Positions 1 through 10,139 of a stretch of 64,000 nucleotides of DNA are shown here, in pieces (position 1 is the first letter of the stretch; the number at the start of each line of letters is the position of its first letter). Source of the stretch: Acinetobacter brisouii CIP 110357 (GTDB lineage: Bacteria > Pseudomonadota > Gammaproteobacteria > Pseudomonadales > Moraxellaceae); contig NZ_KI530762.1 in the NCBI RefSeq assembly GCF_000488275.1, positions 701,536-765,535 on the forward strand. The letters run 5' to 3'. The translations under genes were made by a program, and so were the position numbers. The notes beneath the pieces were generated by a model. The model was not told where the DNA came from. It searched no databases and saw nothing but the letters and a program-made list of their open reading frames with translations.

Positions 1-1011
1 GAAACGGAACATTCCAAGCCCATCTTTTACTTCATCTAGTGTCGTTTGAGTAATGACCTGACACTTTTGTGTACCTGCTTTCAAAACATCCATAATATAG
101 TCAGGGTCTTTAGAAAGTTCATTGCGACGTTCACGAATTGGTGCAATCAGGTCTTTTAAAATACCTTCAAGGCGTTTTTTCACCGTGCCATCGCCTAAAC
201 CACCACGGCGGTAGTGAGCTTTCAATTCTTCAAGTTCTTCTTTATTTGGATCGAAGGCATCTAAATAAGTAAACACCACATTGCCTTCAACTTGACCCGG
301 ATCTTCAATGCGCAAGTGATTTGGGTCGGTATACATGGCATTCACTGCTTTTTTGATGTCTTTGTCTGTGGCATTTAACACAATTGTGTTGCCCAAAGAC
401 TTGGACATTTTGGCTTTGCCATCGAAGCCAGGCAAGCGTCCTACATTTGATAACAATGCTTTACACTCTGGTAGTAAATCACGTCCGATCTGACGGTTAA
501 CACGACGTACAATTTCGTTGGTTTGTTCGATCATTGGAATCTGATCTTCACCAACAGGTACAACAGTTGCTTTAAATGCAGTAATATCAGCAGCTTGAGC
601 AACTGGATAGCATAAGAAACCTGCTGGAATATCGCGCTCGAAACCACGCATTTGAATTTCTGACTTAATGGTTGGGTTACGCTCTAAACGTGCCACAGTC
701 ACAAAGTTCAAATACAGCATGGTGAGTTCATTTAATGCGGGCAGATGTGACTGAACGCAAATCGTGGTTTTACTTGGGTCAATACCAACAGCCAAGTAAT
801 CTGTAGCAACTTCGATGACATTGCGACGGACTTTTTCAAAGTTATCGGCATTGTCAGTTAAGGCTTGCGCATCGGCAAGTAAAATGTGTTGATGATGCGT
901 GTCTTGTAAGCCTACACGTGAACGTAGTGAGCCAACAAAGTGACCTAAATGCAGTTGTCCAGTTGGTCGGTCACCTGTCAAAATAATTGGGCGTTGATCT
1001 GCTGTTGTCAT
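1..1011 (-). CDS. trpS: Tryptophanyl-tRNA synthetase (partial, C-terminus off the left edge)
   Basis: Class I aminoacyl-tRNA synthetase that charges tRNA-Trp in the cytoplasm. The minus strand reads from an ATG at 1011 to the window edge without a stop (337 codons). A HIGH-type motif (HLGH) lies near residues 21-24 and a KMSKS loop at about residues 201-205. The usual bacterial TrpS is 330-350 residues, so only the last few codons should be missing. The gene is divergent from the DUF808 gene, with 187 bp between them. Confidence 0.95.
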   Translation of the reverse strand, partial: MTTADQRPIILTGDRPTGQLHLGHFVGSLRSRVGLQDTHHQHILLADAQALTDNADNFEKVRRNVIEVATDYLAVGIDPSKTTICVQSHLPALNELTMLYLNFVTVARLERNPTIKSEIQMRGFERDIPAGFLCYPVAQAADITAFKATVVPVGEDQIPMIEQTNEIVRRVNRQIGRDLLPECKALLSNVGRLPGFDGKAKMSKSLGNTIVLNATDKDIKKAVNAMYTDPNHLRIEDPGQVEGNVVFTYLDAFDPNKEELEELKAHYRRGGLGDGTVKKRLEGILKDLIAPIRERRNELSKDPDYIMDVLKAGTQKCQVITQTTLDEVKDGLGMFRF

Positions 1012-1198
1012 GAGATATCCTAAACGCTGTGCTTTGATCGTTTTTTAAAAATGCATTTATTGTAAGGCATAAGCGGAACGATGTCTTATGACAAAACTAA
1101 GCAATTGCTTAAGATTGTTGGTTTTCATGCATCAACATGCTGAAAAATACAAAAACACTTTACAATATTGAAAAACCTTCATACTGGATAATAAATAT

Positions 1199-2107
1199 AT
1201 GGCAAGTAGCCTACTGCTGTTATTAGATGATATTGCAACGTTACTAGATGATGTTGCCTTAATGAGTAAAACTGCAGCACAAAAAACCGCAGGTGTTTTA
1301 GGTGATGATCTTGCGCTGAATGCTCAACAGGTCACAGGTGTGAAAGCCGAGCGTGAATTACCTGTGGTTTGGGCTGTAGCGAAAGGCTCATTATTAAATA
1401 AATGTATTTTGGTGCCCGTGGCACTGATTGTCAGTATTTTTGCTGCTTGGTTAATTAATCCTTTATTGGTGATAGGTGGATTGTTTTTGTGTTATGAAGG
1501 CGTAGAGAAAGTTCTACATAGCTTGCATACCAAGAAACATACCGACGTCAGTGAAATTCCCGAAATGCCAGATGATCTGGTGGCTTATGAGAAAGATAAA
1601 ATCAAGGGTGCAATTCGTACTGATTTTATTTTATCGGCTGAGATAGTGGTGATTACTTTAGGTACAGTGGCCACAGCAACCCTGATGAATAAAGTCATTG
1701 TCATGAGTCTGATCGCGGTGGTGATGACATTGGGTGTGTATGGGCTGGTTGGTCTGATTGTCAAAATTGATGATATGGGGTTGTATCTGACTCAGCAAGA
1801 CAAGGCATGGAAAACCCGTGTGGGTAATTTACTGTTGGTATTTGCGCCTAAACTGATGAAAACTTTGTCTGTTGTAGGAACAATAGCAATGTTTTTGGTG
1901 GGTGGTGGCATTATTAATCATGCGGTTCCATTTGCACATCATTGGACTGAGCGTGCGATCGATCAGGCAGAAGTGATTCCAACCGTTGGGCAGATTATGG
2001 GCAGTATTACGCCAATGCTGTTAAACATGGGTTTGGGGGTTATTGCTGGAGCAATCGTTCTTGCTGGAGTCACCGTATTGAGTAAAATTTTCACAAAAGC
2101 CAGTTAA
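1199..2107 (+). CDS. DUF808 (YedI) family inner-membrane protein
   Basis: A 302-residue integral membrane protein of the DUF808/YedI family, whose function is not established. The N-terminus has the family's typical leucine-rich stretch followed by [13 protein letters not shown] and an [16 protein letters not shown] block. Several hydrophobic segments follow at about residues 70-110, 145-190, 220-240 and 270-295. It starts at an ATG shortly after an AT-rich promoter region. A zinc metallopeptidase gene begins 16 bp after its stop, so the two are probably cotranscribed. Confidence 0.85.
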   Translation: MASSLLLLLDDIATLLDDVALMSKTAAQKTAGVLGDDLALNAQQVTGVKAERELPVVWAVAKGSLLNKCILVPVALIVSIFAAWLINPLLVIGGLFLCYEGVEKVLHSLHTKKHTDVSEIPEMPDDLVAYEKDKIKGAIRTDFILSAEIVVITLGTVATATLMNKVIVMSLIAVVMTLGVYGLVGLIVKIDDMGLYLTQQDKAWKTRVGNLLLVFAPKLMKTLSVVGTIAMFLVGGGIINHAVPFAHHWTERAIDQAEVIPTVGQIMGSITPMLLNMGLGVIAGAIVLAGVTVLSKIFTKAS

Positions 2108-2123
2108 GGGATGGGATGCTGTT

Positions 2124-3023
2124 ATGGAATGGAAAGGTCGTCGTGAAAGTGACAATGTGGAAGACCGTCGTGGCGGTGGTGCTGTAAAAACAGGAGGCAT
2201 CAGTATTGTTGGGTTGGTGGTTGCCTTTGTGGCTTGGAAGTTTTTTGGTGCTGATCCACAGCAAACTTATCAGGTGACCAAACAACTCACAACACAACAG
2301 CAGTCCCATCAGCAAGCGATACAGCATCCGACCAGCGAACAGCAAGAAGCCAAGCAGTTTGTATCTACAATTTTGGCAGATACCGAAGATACTTGGACAA
2401 CAATTTTCAAACAGCAAGGTTGGCAATATACACCAGCCAAATTGGTACTTTATCGGCAGTCTACCTCAACAGCGTGTGGTGCAGGGCAATCTGCAATGGG
2501 GCCTTTTTATTGCTCATCCGATAAAAGTGTTTATTTAGATACCGATTTCTTTGTTGAAATGCGCCAGCAACTTGGCATATCGGGAGAGAAAAATAGCACC
2601 CAGCTTTCCCGTCAAGATCAGGCCGGTGATTTTGCTATGGCGTATGTGATCGCGCATGAGGTAGGGCACCATGTACAAAATCTTTTGGGAATTTCTGAAA
2701 AAGTCTATGCACAACGTCAGCAAATGAGTCAGAAACAAGCCAATCAATTGTCAGTACGACAAGAGTTGCAGGCGGACTGCTTTGCTGGAATTTGGGCAAA
2801 ATATAACAATCAGCGGACTCATTTTTTACAACAGGGCGATGTTGAAGAAGCTATGGATGCTGCTGAGAAAATTGGCGATGATTATTTACAAAAGCGTAGC
2901 AGTGGACAAATTGTTCCAGACAGTTTTACCCACGGCACAAGTCAGCAACGGATAAAATGGTTTGATCGTGGCTTAAATGCACAAGATTTATCAGCCTGTG
3001 ATACGTTTCAGCATCCTTTATAG
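2124..3023 (+). CDS. YpfJ-type neutral zinc metallopeptidase
   Basis: A 299-residue putative zinc metallopeptidase of the YpfJ/KPN_02809 family. A transmembrane segment near residues 25-42 would anchor it in the inner membrane with the catalytic domain outside. The zinc motif HEVGHH starts at about residue 178, and the downstream ELQAD block near 214-218 probably gives the third ligand. The N-terminal MEWKGRRESDNVEDRRG is characteristic of the family. A Gln-rich linker near residues 45-75 is typical of exported proteins here. The substrate is unknown. It lies between the DUF808 gene and an exported esterase, in one probable operon. Confidence 0.88.
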   Translation: MEWKGRRESDNVEDRRGGGAVKTGGISIVGLVVAFVAWKFFGADPQQTYQVTKQLTTQQQSHQQAIQHPTSEQQEAKQFVSTILADTEDTWTTIFKQQGWQYTPAKLVLYRQSTSTACGAGQSAMGPFYCSSDKSVYLDTDFFVEMRQQLGISGEKNSTQLSRQDQAGDFAMAYVIAHEVGHHVQNLLGISEKVYAQRQQMSQKQANQLSVRQELQADCFAGIWAKYNNQRTHFLQQGDVEEAMDAAEKIGDDYLQKRSSGQIVPDSFTHGTSQQRIKWFDRGLNAQDLSACDTFQHPL

Positions 3024-3035
3024 TGAGAAGGTTCT

Positions 3036-3881
3036 ATGCGTTGGCTCAGTTTATTTGTTGGATGTTTAGGTTGGGTATTGTCGTTTTATACTACTGCACA
3101 GCAACCGATTGAGCAGCATATTTTGGTGCAAGGCATACAACGCCAGTACCTTGTACTTGATGCACACCATCAGAAACCTGCGCCGCTAGTGATAGTGTTG
3201 CATGGTGGCGGTGGCAATGCATCACGAATGTTGCAGCGCTGGCAGACAGTCGCCCAACGTGAAGGTTTGATTGTGGTTGCACCAAATGCAGAGAAAGCGA
3301 CATGGAATGCTCTAGGTTGTTGTGGTGATGCCCAACAGCAGCAAAGTGCAGATGCTGCATTTATTCAGGCAATGCTGAAAGAAGTTGAGCAACGAACTTC
3401 GGTTGATCAACATCGCATTTATGTAGTTGGTTTTTCAAATGGCGGTATGCTGACTTATCAATTGATTGCACAGCAGCGAGCGCCTTTTGCAGCTGCAGCT
3501 GTGGTTTCTGCAGCAATGTTTTCTGGGCAGCCGCAACCTCAAACCGCGATGCCATTATTGATTGTGCATGGAATGCAGGATCAGGTTGTCCCAATTAATG
3601 GAGGTAAAAGTCAGGTACGTTTTGTGGCACGTGCTCAGACGCAAGCTTTTTTACCACTCAATCAAACAATTGAGATCTGGAAGAAGGTCAACCAATGTCA
3701 GGCAAAAGACCTAAAATCCAATACGGTAGCATTTGAATTTTGGCAATACCGTGCTTGTAAAGCAGATTTACAGGTGTATTTACTGAAATCTCAAGGACAT
3801 ACGTGGTCAACAGTAGAAGATGCAGATGGCATTGATACGACTCAAGTTATTTGGGATTTTTTAAAGCAACATCATCACTAA
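3036..3881 (+). CDS. LpqC/PHB-depolymerase family exported esterase
   Basis: A 281-residue alpha/beta hydrolase of the LpqC / polyhydroxybutyrate depolymerase / feruloyl esterase group. It has a signal peptide ending near residue 22 (after TTAQQ or just before). The oxyanion-hole motif HGGGGN lies near residue 56, the nucleophile motif GFSNGG has Ser at about 134, the acid lies in HGMQDQVVP, and the catalytic His in GHTWS near the C-terminus. It follows the metallopeptidase by 12 bp. The natural substrate cannot be read from sequence; a true PHB substrate is unproven. Confidence 0.85.
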   Translation: MRWLSLFVGCLGWVLSFYTTAQQPIEQHILVQGIQRQYLVLDAHHQKPAPLVIVLHGGGGNASRMLQRWQTVAQREGLIVVAPNAEKATWNALGCCGDAQQQQSADAAFIQAMLKEVEQRTSVDQHRIYVVGFSNGGMLTYQLIAQQRAPFAAAAVVSAAMFSGQPQPQTAMPLLIVHGMQDQVVPINGGKSQVRFVARAQTQAFLPLNQTIEIWKKVNQCQAKDLKSNTVAFEFWQYRACKADLQVYLLKSQGHTWSTVEDADGIDTTQVIWDFLKQHHH

Positions 3882-4121
3882 CGATTTAATTATTTGAAAT
3901 ATATAGATATTTTATTTATTAAAGATTTTTTGATTTTGTGGTGTGGTTTTTTTATTTCATTAATAGTCTAAAAAGGTGTAAAAATTTTCATTTATGTGTG
4001 TGATTGTGTGGTATTTTCCCCAAAAATAACAAAAAATATGTAAAATGATTCAGACGTCTTTTTTCGTCGCAGAGCTTTTATTTATGTAAAAACAAAATCA
4101 GTCTAGTGATATAGGGGGCTT

Positions 4122-5621
4122 ATGGGTAGTTATTTTATTTTACAGGTCTTTACAGTTATTTTTGCCCTATCTATTGCAACTACAATTTTCAATAAACGTA
4201 TTTTAGGTTTTCCTCAAGCGATTGGTGTACCGATCGTATCGGCAATTCTTGTCTTTATTTTACAGTGGGGTGCAAGCCTGCTGAGTGGTAATCATTTTAT
4301 TACCATTAATATTCATAATATTGAAAATGCAGTTCGCCACATCGATTTTTATGATTTTTTAATTAATGGCGTGATTTGTTTTATTTTAACGTCGTCAGCA
4401 TTAAAGTTTAAAATTTCCGATTTGCGCAATCACTGGAAACCGATCAGCATTCTGGCCAGCATTTCACTGGTTTTGTGTGCGGTCTTTTTTGGTGGCATGT
4501 TATTTGGTTTTCAGGCGTTGATCGGACATCCTGTACCAATCGCCATACTATTATTGTTAGGCTCGGCATTGGGTGCAACTGACCCGATTGGGATTAAAGG
4601 CGTACTCAGTTCAGTACGTGCACCGCATCATCTGATTGTAAAGCTTGAAGGCGAATCACTGTTTAATGATGCGATGTGTATTGCTGTATTCATGACTTTG
4701 TTGAATGTGATTCAGGGTAAAAATTTTACGCTGATCGGCACATTGGAAACCTTGTTGTATGAAATTGTTGTTGCGGTATTGATTGGCTGGGCATTTGGAC
4801 AAGGGATTTTACGTTTACTACGTGGTAAACATGAACCAGAGTCTCTCATTTTGACTACGGCACTGTTGGCATGTGGTTCATACTTGGTGGCGTTATTTGC
4901 CCATGCTTCAGCACCGATTGCCTGTGTGATTGGCGGGTTGATTGTCGGCAATCGCTGGCAGGAGATTCTATCTGAAACGGCAACTCGCGAAATTAATCAT
5001 TTTTGGCATACGGTAGAGGGAATTATTAATTCATTCCTGTTTACTTTAATTGGTCTGGAATTGTTTATTCTGGATCTAAACGCCAGCATGATTTTAGGTG
5101 GGATTATTGCCTTTATTGTATTGCATATTTCCCGTTTTGCCGCCAACTTTTTATCTTTTGCCTGTTTTCCAAGTTTTCGTAGAAATAGTTATAACGGCAG
5201 TCTGACAATTTTAAGCTGGGGCGGGGTACGTGGTGGCCTATCACTGGCTTTGATTTTGGCAGTGGCAAACCATCCGACTCTCAGTCCTTATAGTAGTATT
5301 CTGATTGGCTATACTTTTATTGCGGTGCTACTGTCAGGTGTGGTCTGTGGTTTAGGATTGCCTGCGGTAATGAATGCATTTTATTATAATCCGCATGAGG
5401 AAACCGAAGGGTTTAAGGGCTGGTATCAGCGTTTGTGCCATAAAATGAATCGTAAAGGTGTGAAGTACATTGTCGGGGAAGATGCCAATGGCAGTGAAAC
5501 CATTACTGTGTATAACCCCGAACAGATTGCCGATGTGAAAGCGGATGATGGTGTGGCTGCTTTACATGATCCAAGCAAGATGACAGAGCGCAACCTGCTA
5601 GAAAACCCCCATAATTTCTAA
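4122..5621 (+). CDS. CPA1-family Na+(K+)/H+ antiporter (NhaP-like)
   Basis: A 499-residue cation:proton antiporter with about 12 hydrophobic helices and a hydrophilic C-terminal tail from about residue 425. It has the CPA1 signature GATDPIG in the fourth-fifth helix region, then EGESLFNDA, which carries the conserved ion-binding acids. It would exchange Na+ or K+ for protons at the inner membrane. The start has an AGGGGG ribosome site. It stands alone after a 240 bp AT-rich gap and ends in a strong terminator. Na+ versus K+ selectivity cannot be told. Confidence 0.9.
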   Translation: MGSYFILQVFTVIFALSIATTIFNKRILGFPQAIGVPIVSAILVFILQWGASLLSGNHFITINIHNIENAVRHIDFYDFLINGVICFILTSSALKFKISDLRNHWKPISILASISLVLCAVFFGGMLFGFQALIGHPVPIAILLLLGSALGATDPIGIKGVLSSVRAPHHLIVKLEGESLFNDAMCIAVFMTLLNVIQGKNFTLIGTLETLLYEIVVAVLIGWAFGQGILRLLRGKHEPESLILTTALLACGSYLVALFAHASAPIACVIGGLIVGNRWQEILSETATREINHFWHTVEGIINSFLFTLIGLELFILDLNASMILGGIIAFIVLHISRFAANFLSFACFPSFRRNSYNGSLTILSWGGVRGGLSLALILAVANHPTLSPYSSILIGYTFIAVLLSGVVCGLGLPAVMNAFYYNPHEETEGFKGWYQRLCHKMNRKGVKYIVGEDANGSETITVYNPEQIADVKADDGVAALHDPSKMTERNLLENPHNF

Positions 5622-5626
5622 GTGTT

Positions 5627-5653
5627 AAAGCCATCTTTTAGATGGCTTTTTTA
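5627..5653 (+). terminator. Rho-independent terminator after the antiporter gene
   Basis: A 10-bp perfect stem (5627-5636 with 5640-5649) and a 3-nt loop run directly into a T-run to 5653. It lies six bases after the antiporter stop and just before the alkyltransferase-like gene, so that gene needs its own promoter or readthrough. Confidence 0.9.
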
Positions 5654-5667
5654 TCTGAGAGGCTTTT

Positions 5668-5979
5668 ATGCAAGTTGAGTTGTATCGCCAGATTTTGGAA
5701 GTGGTTGCGCGTATTCCACAAGGAAAAGTGGCCAGTTATGGACAGGTTGCCAAAATGGCAGGTTTGCCACGCCATGCCCGATTGGTCGGGAAAGTTTTGC
5801 AGAGTCTTGAAGAACACAGCGATATTCCTTGGCATCGGGTTGTGAATGCCCAAGGTAAAATTAGCCTGAGCCAGACCAATGCCCAAGGAGAAAATCTGCA
5901 AGCCATGCGCTTGATTGATGAAGGGATAGTTGTGATGGATGGTCGAATTAAATTAAAGGTATATCAGTGGGGAAATTGA
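5668..5979 (+). CDS. Alkyltransferase-like protein (MGMT family, Trp in place of the catalytic Cys)
   Basis: A 103-residue protein of the MGMT DNA-binding-domain family. The active-site motif PCHRV of true O6-alkylguanine transferases reads PWHRV (Trp55), the mark of alkyltransferase-like (ATL/YbaZ) proteins. These bind O6-alkylguanine without repairing it and hand the lesion to nucleotide excision repair. The helix-turn-helix region (YGQVAKMAG) and the arginine-finger area (RHARLVG) are kept. The length matches stand-alone ATLs of about 100-110 residues. It sits between two terminators as a single gene. Confidence 0.9.
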   Translation: MQVELYRQILEVVARIPQGKVASYGQVAKMAGLPRHARLVGKVLQSLEEHSDIPWHRVVNAQGKISLSQTNAQGENLQAMRLIDEGIVVMDGRIKLKVYQWGN

Positions 5980-5997
5980 GATTGAGTGCAATCTCAA
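5976..5997 (+). terminator. Terminator-like hairpin after the ATL gene
   Basis: A 9-bp perfect inverted repeat (5976-5984 with 5989-5997) with a 4-nt loop overlaps the stop codon and is followed by a short T-rich stretch. Confidence 0.7.
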
Positions 5998-6290
5998 ATG
6001 TTTTTAAGCAATATAAAGATATGGAAAAATAAAAGTCATTTGAATACACATGCCATTCAGTGAATTTAAGCAGACGTTAACATACGGGCAGATTTGACGG
6101 TCTATCGGGCTGGAAGGGTAGTCATCAAACTAATTGTTTTGATTCAGATTGGTTTACCATAAGCCAAGCGCAATCATATTCCTTTCGTTCTGGTTCTCAC
6201 TGGTAGATACCCGCAATTTCCTGAAAGGATTCCTTTGTATGTCAATATATTTGATGCTGCATATGGGATTTATGCTGAAATAATAAGTTA
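5998..6290. other. Intergenic region without recognisable gene
   Basis: About 290 bp between the terminators of the ATL gene and greA. I see no open frame with a plausible start and no RNA fold I recognise. Confidence 0.5.
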
Positions 6291-6295
6291 AAAAA

Positions 6296-6318
6296 AAGGA
6301 AGTACTTTGTACTTCCTT
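6296..6318 (-). terminator. Rho-independent terminator after greA
   Basis: A perfect 10-bp inverted repeat (6296-6305 with 6309-6318) with a TTT loop. In the minus direction it is followed by a T-run (A7 on the plus strand from 6291), just past the greA stop. Confidence 0.9.
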
Positions 6319-6323
6319 GATCT

Positions 6324-6800
6324 TTATAGATATTCTACGCTAACAATTTCGTATTCTACTTCACCCTGAGGTGTCACGATTTTGACTTCATCGCCTTCAT
6401 TTTTGCCTAGAAGACCACGTGCAATCGGTGAATTCACTGAAATTTTATTGATTTTAAAATCTGCTTCGTCATCACCTACGATTTTATAGGTTTTACGTTC
6501 TTCTGTATCTAGGTTTTCAATGGTGACCGTTACCCCAAACACAACGCGACCATTTTGCTCAAGATCATTCACATCAATCACTTGGCATGCGCCGAGTTTA
6601 CCTTCGATGTCCTGAATACGACCTTCACAGAAACCTTGTTGTTCACGAGCAGCATGATATTCTGCATTTTCTTTTAAATCGCCATGTTCGCGTGCTTCAG
6701 CAATTGCTTGAATAATACGTGGACGCTCAACAGTTTTTAAATGCTGTAATTCTTTCTCTAAAGCTGCTTTGCCCTCAGGCGTCATTGGATAACGTTGCAT
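6324..6800 (-). CDS. greA: Transcription elongation factor GreA
   Basis: A 158-residue GreA, the standard length. The N-terminal coiled-coil domain starts [19 protein letters not shown] and carries the acidic tip ([12 protein letters not shown]) that stimulates RNA polymerase to cleave backtracked transcripts. The C-terminal FKBP-like domain begins near residue 80 and contains the [13 protein letters not shown] block. It follows carAB on the same strand, the order common in pseudomonads, but a terminator-like hairpin lies between carB and greA. Confidence 0.98.
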   Translation of the reverse strand: MQRYPMTPEGKAALEKELQHLKTVERPRIIQAIAEAREHGDLKENAEYHAAREQQGFCEGRIQDIEGKLGACQVIDVNDLEQNGRVVFGVTVTIENLDTEERKTYKIVGDDEADFKINKISVNSPIARGLLGKNEGDEVKIVTPQGEVEYEIVSVEYL

Positions 6801-6850
6801 TTTAGTCCCTCTAAATGAAATGGGATAATACCGTTTAAAAAAAAGAAAAA

Positions 6851-6875
6851 TCCCGCCACCGATTAGGTGACGGGA
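6851..6875 (-). terminator. Terminator between carB and greA
   Basis: A 10-bp stem (6851-6860 with 6866-6875, one G-T wobble) with a 5-nt loop. In the minus direction it is followed by T5, C and a second long T-run. It should end or reduce carAB transcription before greA. Confidence 0.88.
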
Positions 6876-6891
6876 CTTATCGGATCAGTAA

Positions 6892-9800
6892 TTAACTTAA
6901 CTTTTGTAAATCTTGCAAGCGATATACATCCATTGGTAATTGGATCGCAAAGGCTTGGCAAACTGCTTCAGCACCGTTAATGGTAGTGGTGTAATACACT
7001 TTACCTTGTAGAGCAGCACGACGAATCATTGCTGAGTCATATTGAGCGCGTTTGCCCTCAGTGGTATTGACAATAAGGTGTATTTCGCCATTTTTCAAGC
7101 GGTCTACAATGTGTGGACGGCCTTCGGTGACTTTATTCACGCGTTCGCATTCAAGACCAGCATCGCTCAGTACTTTGTGAGTACCAGAAGTTGCAACCAG
7201 TTTGAAACCGTATTCAGCAAGGCGTTTTGCAATATCAACCACGTGTTCTTTGTCTGAATCACGAACAGACAAGAATGCATGTTTAACTTCGCCTTCAGTT
7301 GGTAAGCCAGGTAAGCGTTCATTTGAGCCTAAAACAGCTTTATAGAATGCTTCACCAAAAGATTTACCAACGCCCATTACTTCACCTGTAGATTTCATCT
7401 CAGGTCCAAGCATTGGGTCAACACCAGGGAATTTAGCAAATGGGAATACCGCTTCTTTGACAGCAAAGTGAGTCGGAATAATCTCTTTGGTGAAACCTTG
7501 AGATTCTAAAGACTGACCAGCCATACAACGAGCAGCAACTTTCGCTAGAGATTCACCGATACACTTCGATACGAAAGGAACAGTACGTGATGCACGAGGG
7601 TTTACTTCAAGTACGTAAATGTCGTTGCCTTTTACTGCGAACTGAACGTTCATCAAACCAATTACACCAAGCTCTTTCGCCATAGCAACAGTTTGACGGC
7701 GCATTTCGTCTTGGATTTCTTGAGAAAGCGAGTATGGAGGAATCGAGCATGCAGAGTCACCTGAGTGAATACCTGCTTGTTCGATATGCTGCATGATACC
7801 GCCAATCACGACATCTTTACCGTCAGATACGCAGTCAACGTCAACTTCGATTGCTGAATCCAAGAAGTGGTCAAGCAAAACAGGTGCTTCGTTAGAGGCT
7901 TGAACTGCTTCGCGCAAGTAGCGTTTCAACTCATCTTCGTTGTACACGATTTCCATCGCACGACCACCAAGTACATAAGATGGGCGAACAACCAGTGGGT
8001 AACCCACTTTTGCAGCTTCAGAAATACCTTCTTCAGCAGATTTTACAATGCTGTTGCTTGGTTGACGAAGTTGTAGACGTTGAATCATTTGCTGGAAACG
8101 TTCACGGTCTTCTGCACGGTCAATCGCATCAGGAGATGTACCGATAATTGGCGCACCAGCTTCTTCTAAAGCACGAGCCAATTTAAGCGGAGTTTGACCA
8201 CCGTACTGTACGATAATACCTTTTGGCTTCTCTGTACGTACGATTTCAAGTACATCTTCCAAAGTGATTGGTTCGAAGTACAGGCGATCCGACGTATCAT
8301 AGTCGGTAGAAACTGTTTCAGGGTTACAGTTCACCATGATAGTTTCATAACCGTCATCACGCATTGCAAGCGCCGCGTGTACACAACAGTAGTCAAATTC
8401 AATGCCTTGACCAATACGGTTTGGACCACCACCGATCACCATGATTTTGTCACGGTTTGATGGATTCGCTTCACATTCTTCATCGTAAGTTGAATACATG
8501 TAAGCTGTGCCTGATTCAAACTCGGCTGCACATGTATCTACGCGTTTGTAAACTGGATAAACACCCAAATTCCAACGCTGCTTGCGGAATTGTTTTTGTG
8601 AAATACCCATCAAGTTTGCAATACGTAAGTCAGATAAACCTTTACGTTTGAATGAACGGATATTGTCAGCAGTTAAGTCACCAAAGCCTAAAGATTTCAC
8701 TTTAGCTTCAGTTTTAATGATGTCTTCGATTTGAATCAGGAACCAACGGTCAATCTTGGTTGCTTCAAATACGTCATCAAGAGTAAAACCATGACGGAAG
8801 GCATCTGCAACATACCAAATACGCTCAGGACCTGGAACTTTAAGCTCTTTAAGAATTTTATCTTTCGCGCCTTCAGCACCAACAGCAATTTGTTCGTCAA
8901 AACCACAAACGCCAACTTCAAGACCACGAAGTGCTTTTTGTACAGATTCTTGGAAGTTACGACCAATCGCCATCACTTCACCCACAGATTTCATCTGTGT
9001 AGTCAATACAGGCTCAGCTTGAGGGAATTTCTCAAAGTTGAAACGTGGAATTTTGGTTACGACATAGTCGATTGCAGGTTCAAATGACGCAGGTGTTACA
9101 CCGCCAGTGATGTCATTTTTAAGCTCATCAAGGGTATAACCAACAGCCAATTTCGCAGCAATTTTTGCAATCGGGAAACCAGTTGCTTTAGATGCAAGTG
9201 CAGATGAACGAGAAACACGAGGGTTCATCTCAATCACAACCATACGACCATCTTTCGGGTTAATACCGAATTGAACGTTTGAGCCACCTGTTTCAACACC
9301 GATCTCACGAAGAACTGCAATCGATGCGTTACGCATGATTTGATATTCTTTGTCAGTTAGTGTTTGTGCAGGTGCAACGGTGATTGAGTCACCAGTATGT
9401 ACGCCCATTGGATCGAAGTTTTCAATCGCACAGACAATGATACAGTTGTCATTTTTGTCACGAACAACTTCCATTTCGTACTCTTTCCAACCAATCAAAG
9501 ATTCATCAATCAATAATTGTTTAGTTGGAGAAAGGTCGAAACCGCGTTCACAAATTTCAATAAATTCATCTTTATTGTACGCGATACCACCACCTGAACC
9601 ACCCATCGTGAATGATGGACGAATGATCACAGGGAAGCCAAAACGTGCTTGAATTTCTAAGGCATGTTCCATGCTTTCTGCAACATCTGCACGAGGACAT
9701 TCAAGTCCGATTTTGCGCATTGCGATGTCAAACAGTTTGCGGTCTTCAGCTTTTTCAATCGCTTCTTTGCTTGCACCAATCAATTCAACATTGTATTTTT

Positions 9801-10125
9801 CTAAAATACCATGTTCATCAAGTGCAAGCGCACAGTTCAATGCTGTCTGACCACCCATTGTAGGGAGAACAGCATCTGGGCGCTCTTTCTCAATGATTTG
9901 TGCAACAGTTTGCCAAGTGATTGGCTCGATGTAAGTTGCATCTGCCATTGCAGGGTCGGTCATAATGGTTGCTGGGTTAGAGTTCACCAAAATAACGCGG
10001 TAGCCTTCTTCACGAAGTGCTTTACAGGCTTGTGCACCAGAATAGTCAAACTCGCAGGCTTGACCAATCACAATAGGACCAGCACCAATAATTAAGATGC
10101 TTTTAATATCCGTACGCTTAGGCAT
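6892..10125 (-). CDS. carB: Carbamoyl-phosphate synthase large subunit
   Basis: A 1077-residue synthetase subunit that makes carbamoyl phosphate from bicarbonate, ATP and ammonia delivered by CarA, feeding both arginine and pyrimidine synthesis. It holds two homologous ATP-grasp halves: the first begins [22 protein letters not shown], the second near residue 555 begins [17 protein letters not shown]-terminal allosteric MGS-like domain lies after about residue 935. The length matches E. coli CarB (1073). It starts 14 bp after carA with an AAGGAGCG ribosome site and shares its transcript. Confidence 0.98.
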   Translation of the reverse strand: MPKRTDIKSILIIGAGPIVIGQACEFDYSGAQACKALREEGYRVILVNSNPATIMTDPAMADATYIEPITWQTVAQIIEKERPDAVLPTMGGQTALNCALALDEHGILEKYNVELIGASKEAIEKAEDRKLFDIAMRKIGLECPRADVAESMEHALEIQARFGFPVIIRPSFTMGGSGGGIAYNKDEFIEICERGFDLSPTKQLLIDESLIGWKEYEMEVVRDKNDNCIIVCAIENFDPMGVHTGDSITVAPAQTLTDKEYQIMRNASIAVLREIGVETGGSNVQFGINPKDGRMVVIEMNPRVSRSSALASKATGFPIAKIAAKLAVGYTLDELKNDITGGVTPASFEPAIDYVVTKIPRFNFEKFPQAEPVLTTQMKSVGEVMAIGRNFQESVQKALRGLEVGVCGFDEQIAVGAEGAKDKILKELKVPGPERIWYVADAFRHGFTLDDVFEATKIDRWFLIQIEDIIKTEAKVKSLGFGDLTADNIRSFKRKGLSDLRIANLMGISQKQFRKQRWNLGVYPVYKRVDTCAAEFESGTAYMYSTYDEECEANPSNRDKIMVIGGGPNRIGQGIEFDYCCVHAALAMRDDGYETIMVNCNPETVSTDYDTSDRLYFEPITLEDVLEIVRTEKPKGIIVQYGGQTPLKLARALEEAGAPIIGTSPDAIDRAEDRERFQQMIQRLQLRQPSNSIVKSAEEGISEAAKVGYPLVVRPSYVLGGRAMEIVYNEDELKRYLREAVQASNEAPVLLDHFLDSAIEVDVDCVSDGKDVVIGGIMQHIEQAGIHSGDSACSIPPYSLSQEIQDEMRRQTVAMAKELGVIGLMNVQFAVKGNDIYVLEVNPRASRTVPFVSKCIGESLAKVAARCMAGQSLESQGFTKEIIPTHFAVKEAVFPFAKFPGVDPMLGPEMKSTGEVMGVGKSFGEAFYKAVLGSNERLPGLPTEGEVKHAFLSVRDSDKEHVVDIAKRLAEYGFKLVATSGTHKVLSDAGLECERVNKVTEGRPHIVDRLKNGEIHLIVNTTEGKRAQYDSAMIRRAALQGKVYYTTTINGAEAVCQAFAIQLPMDVYRLQDLQKLS

Positions 10126-10139
10126 TATTCGCTCCTTAA

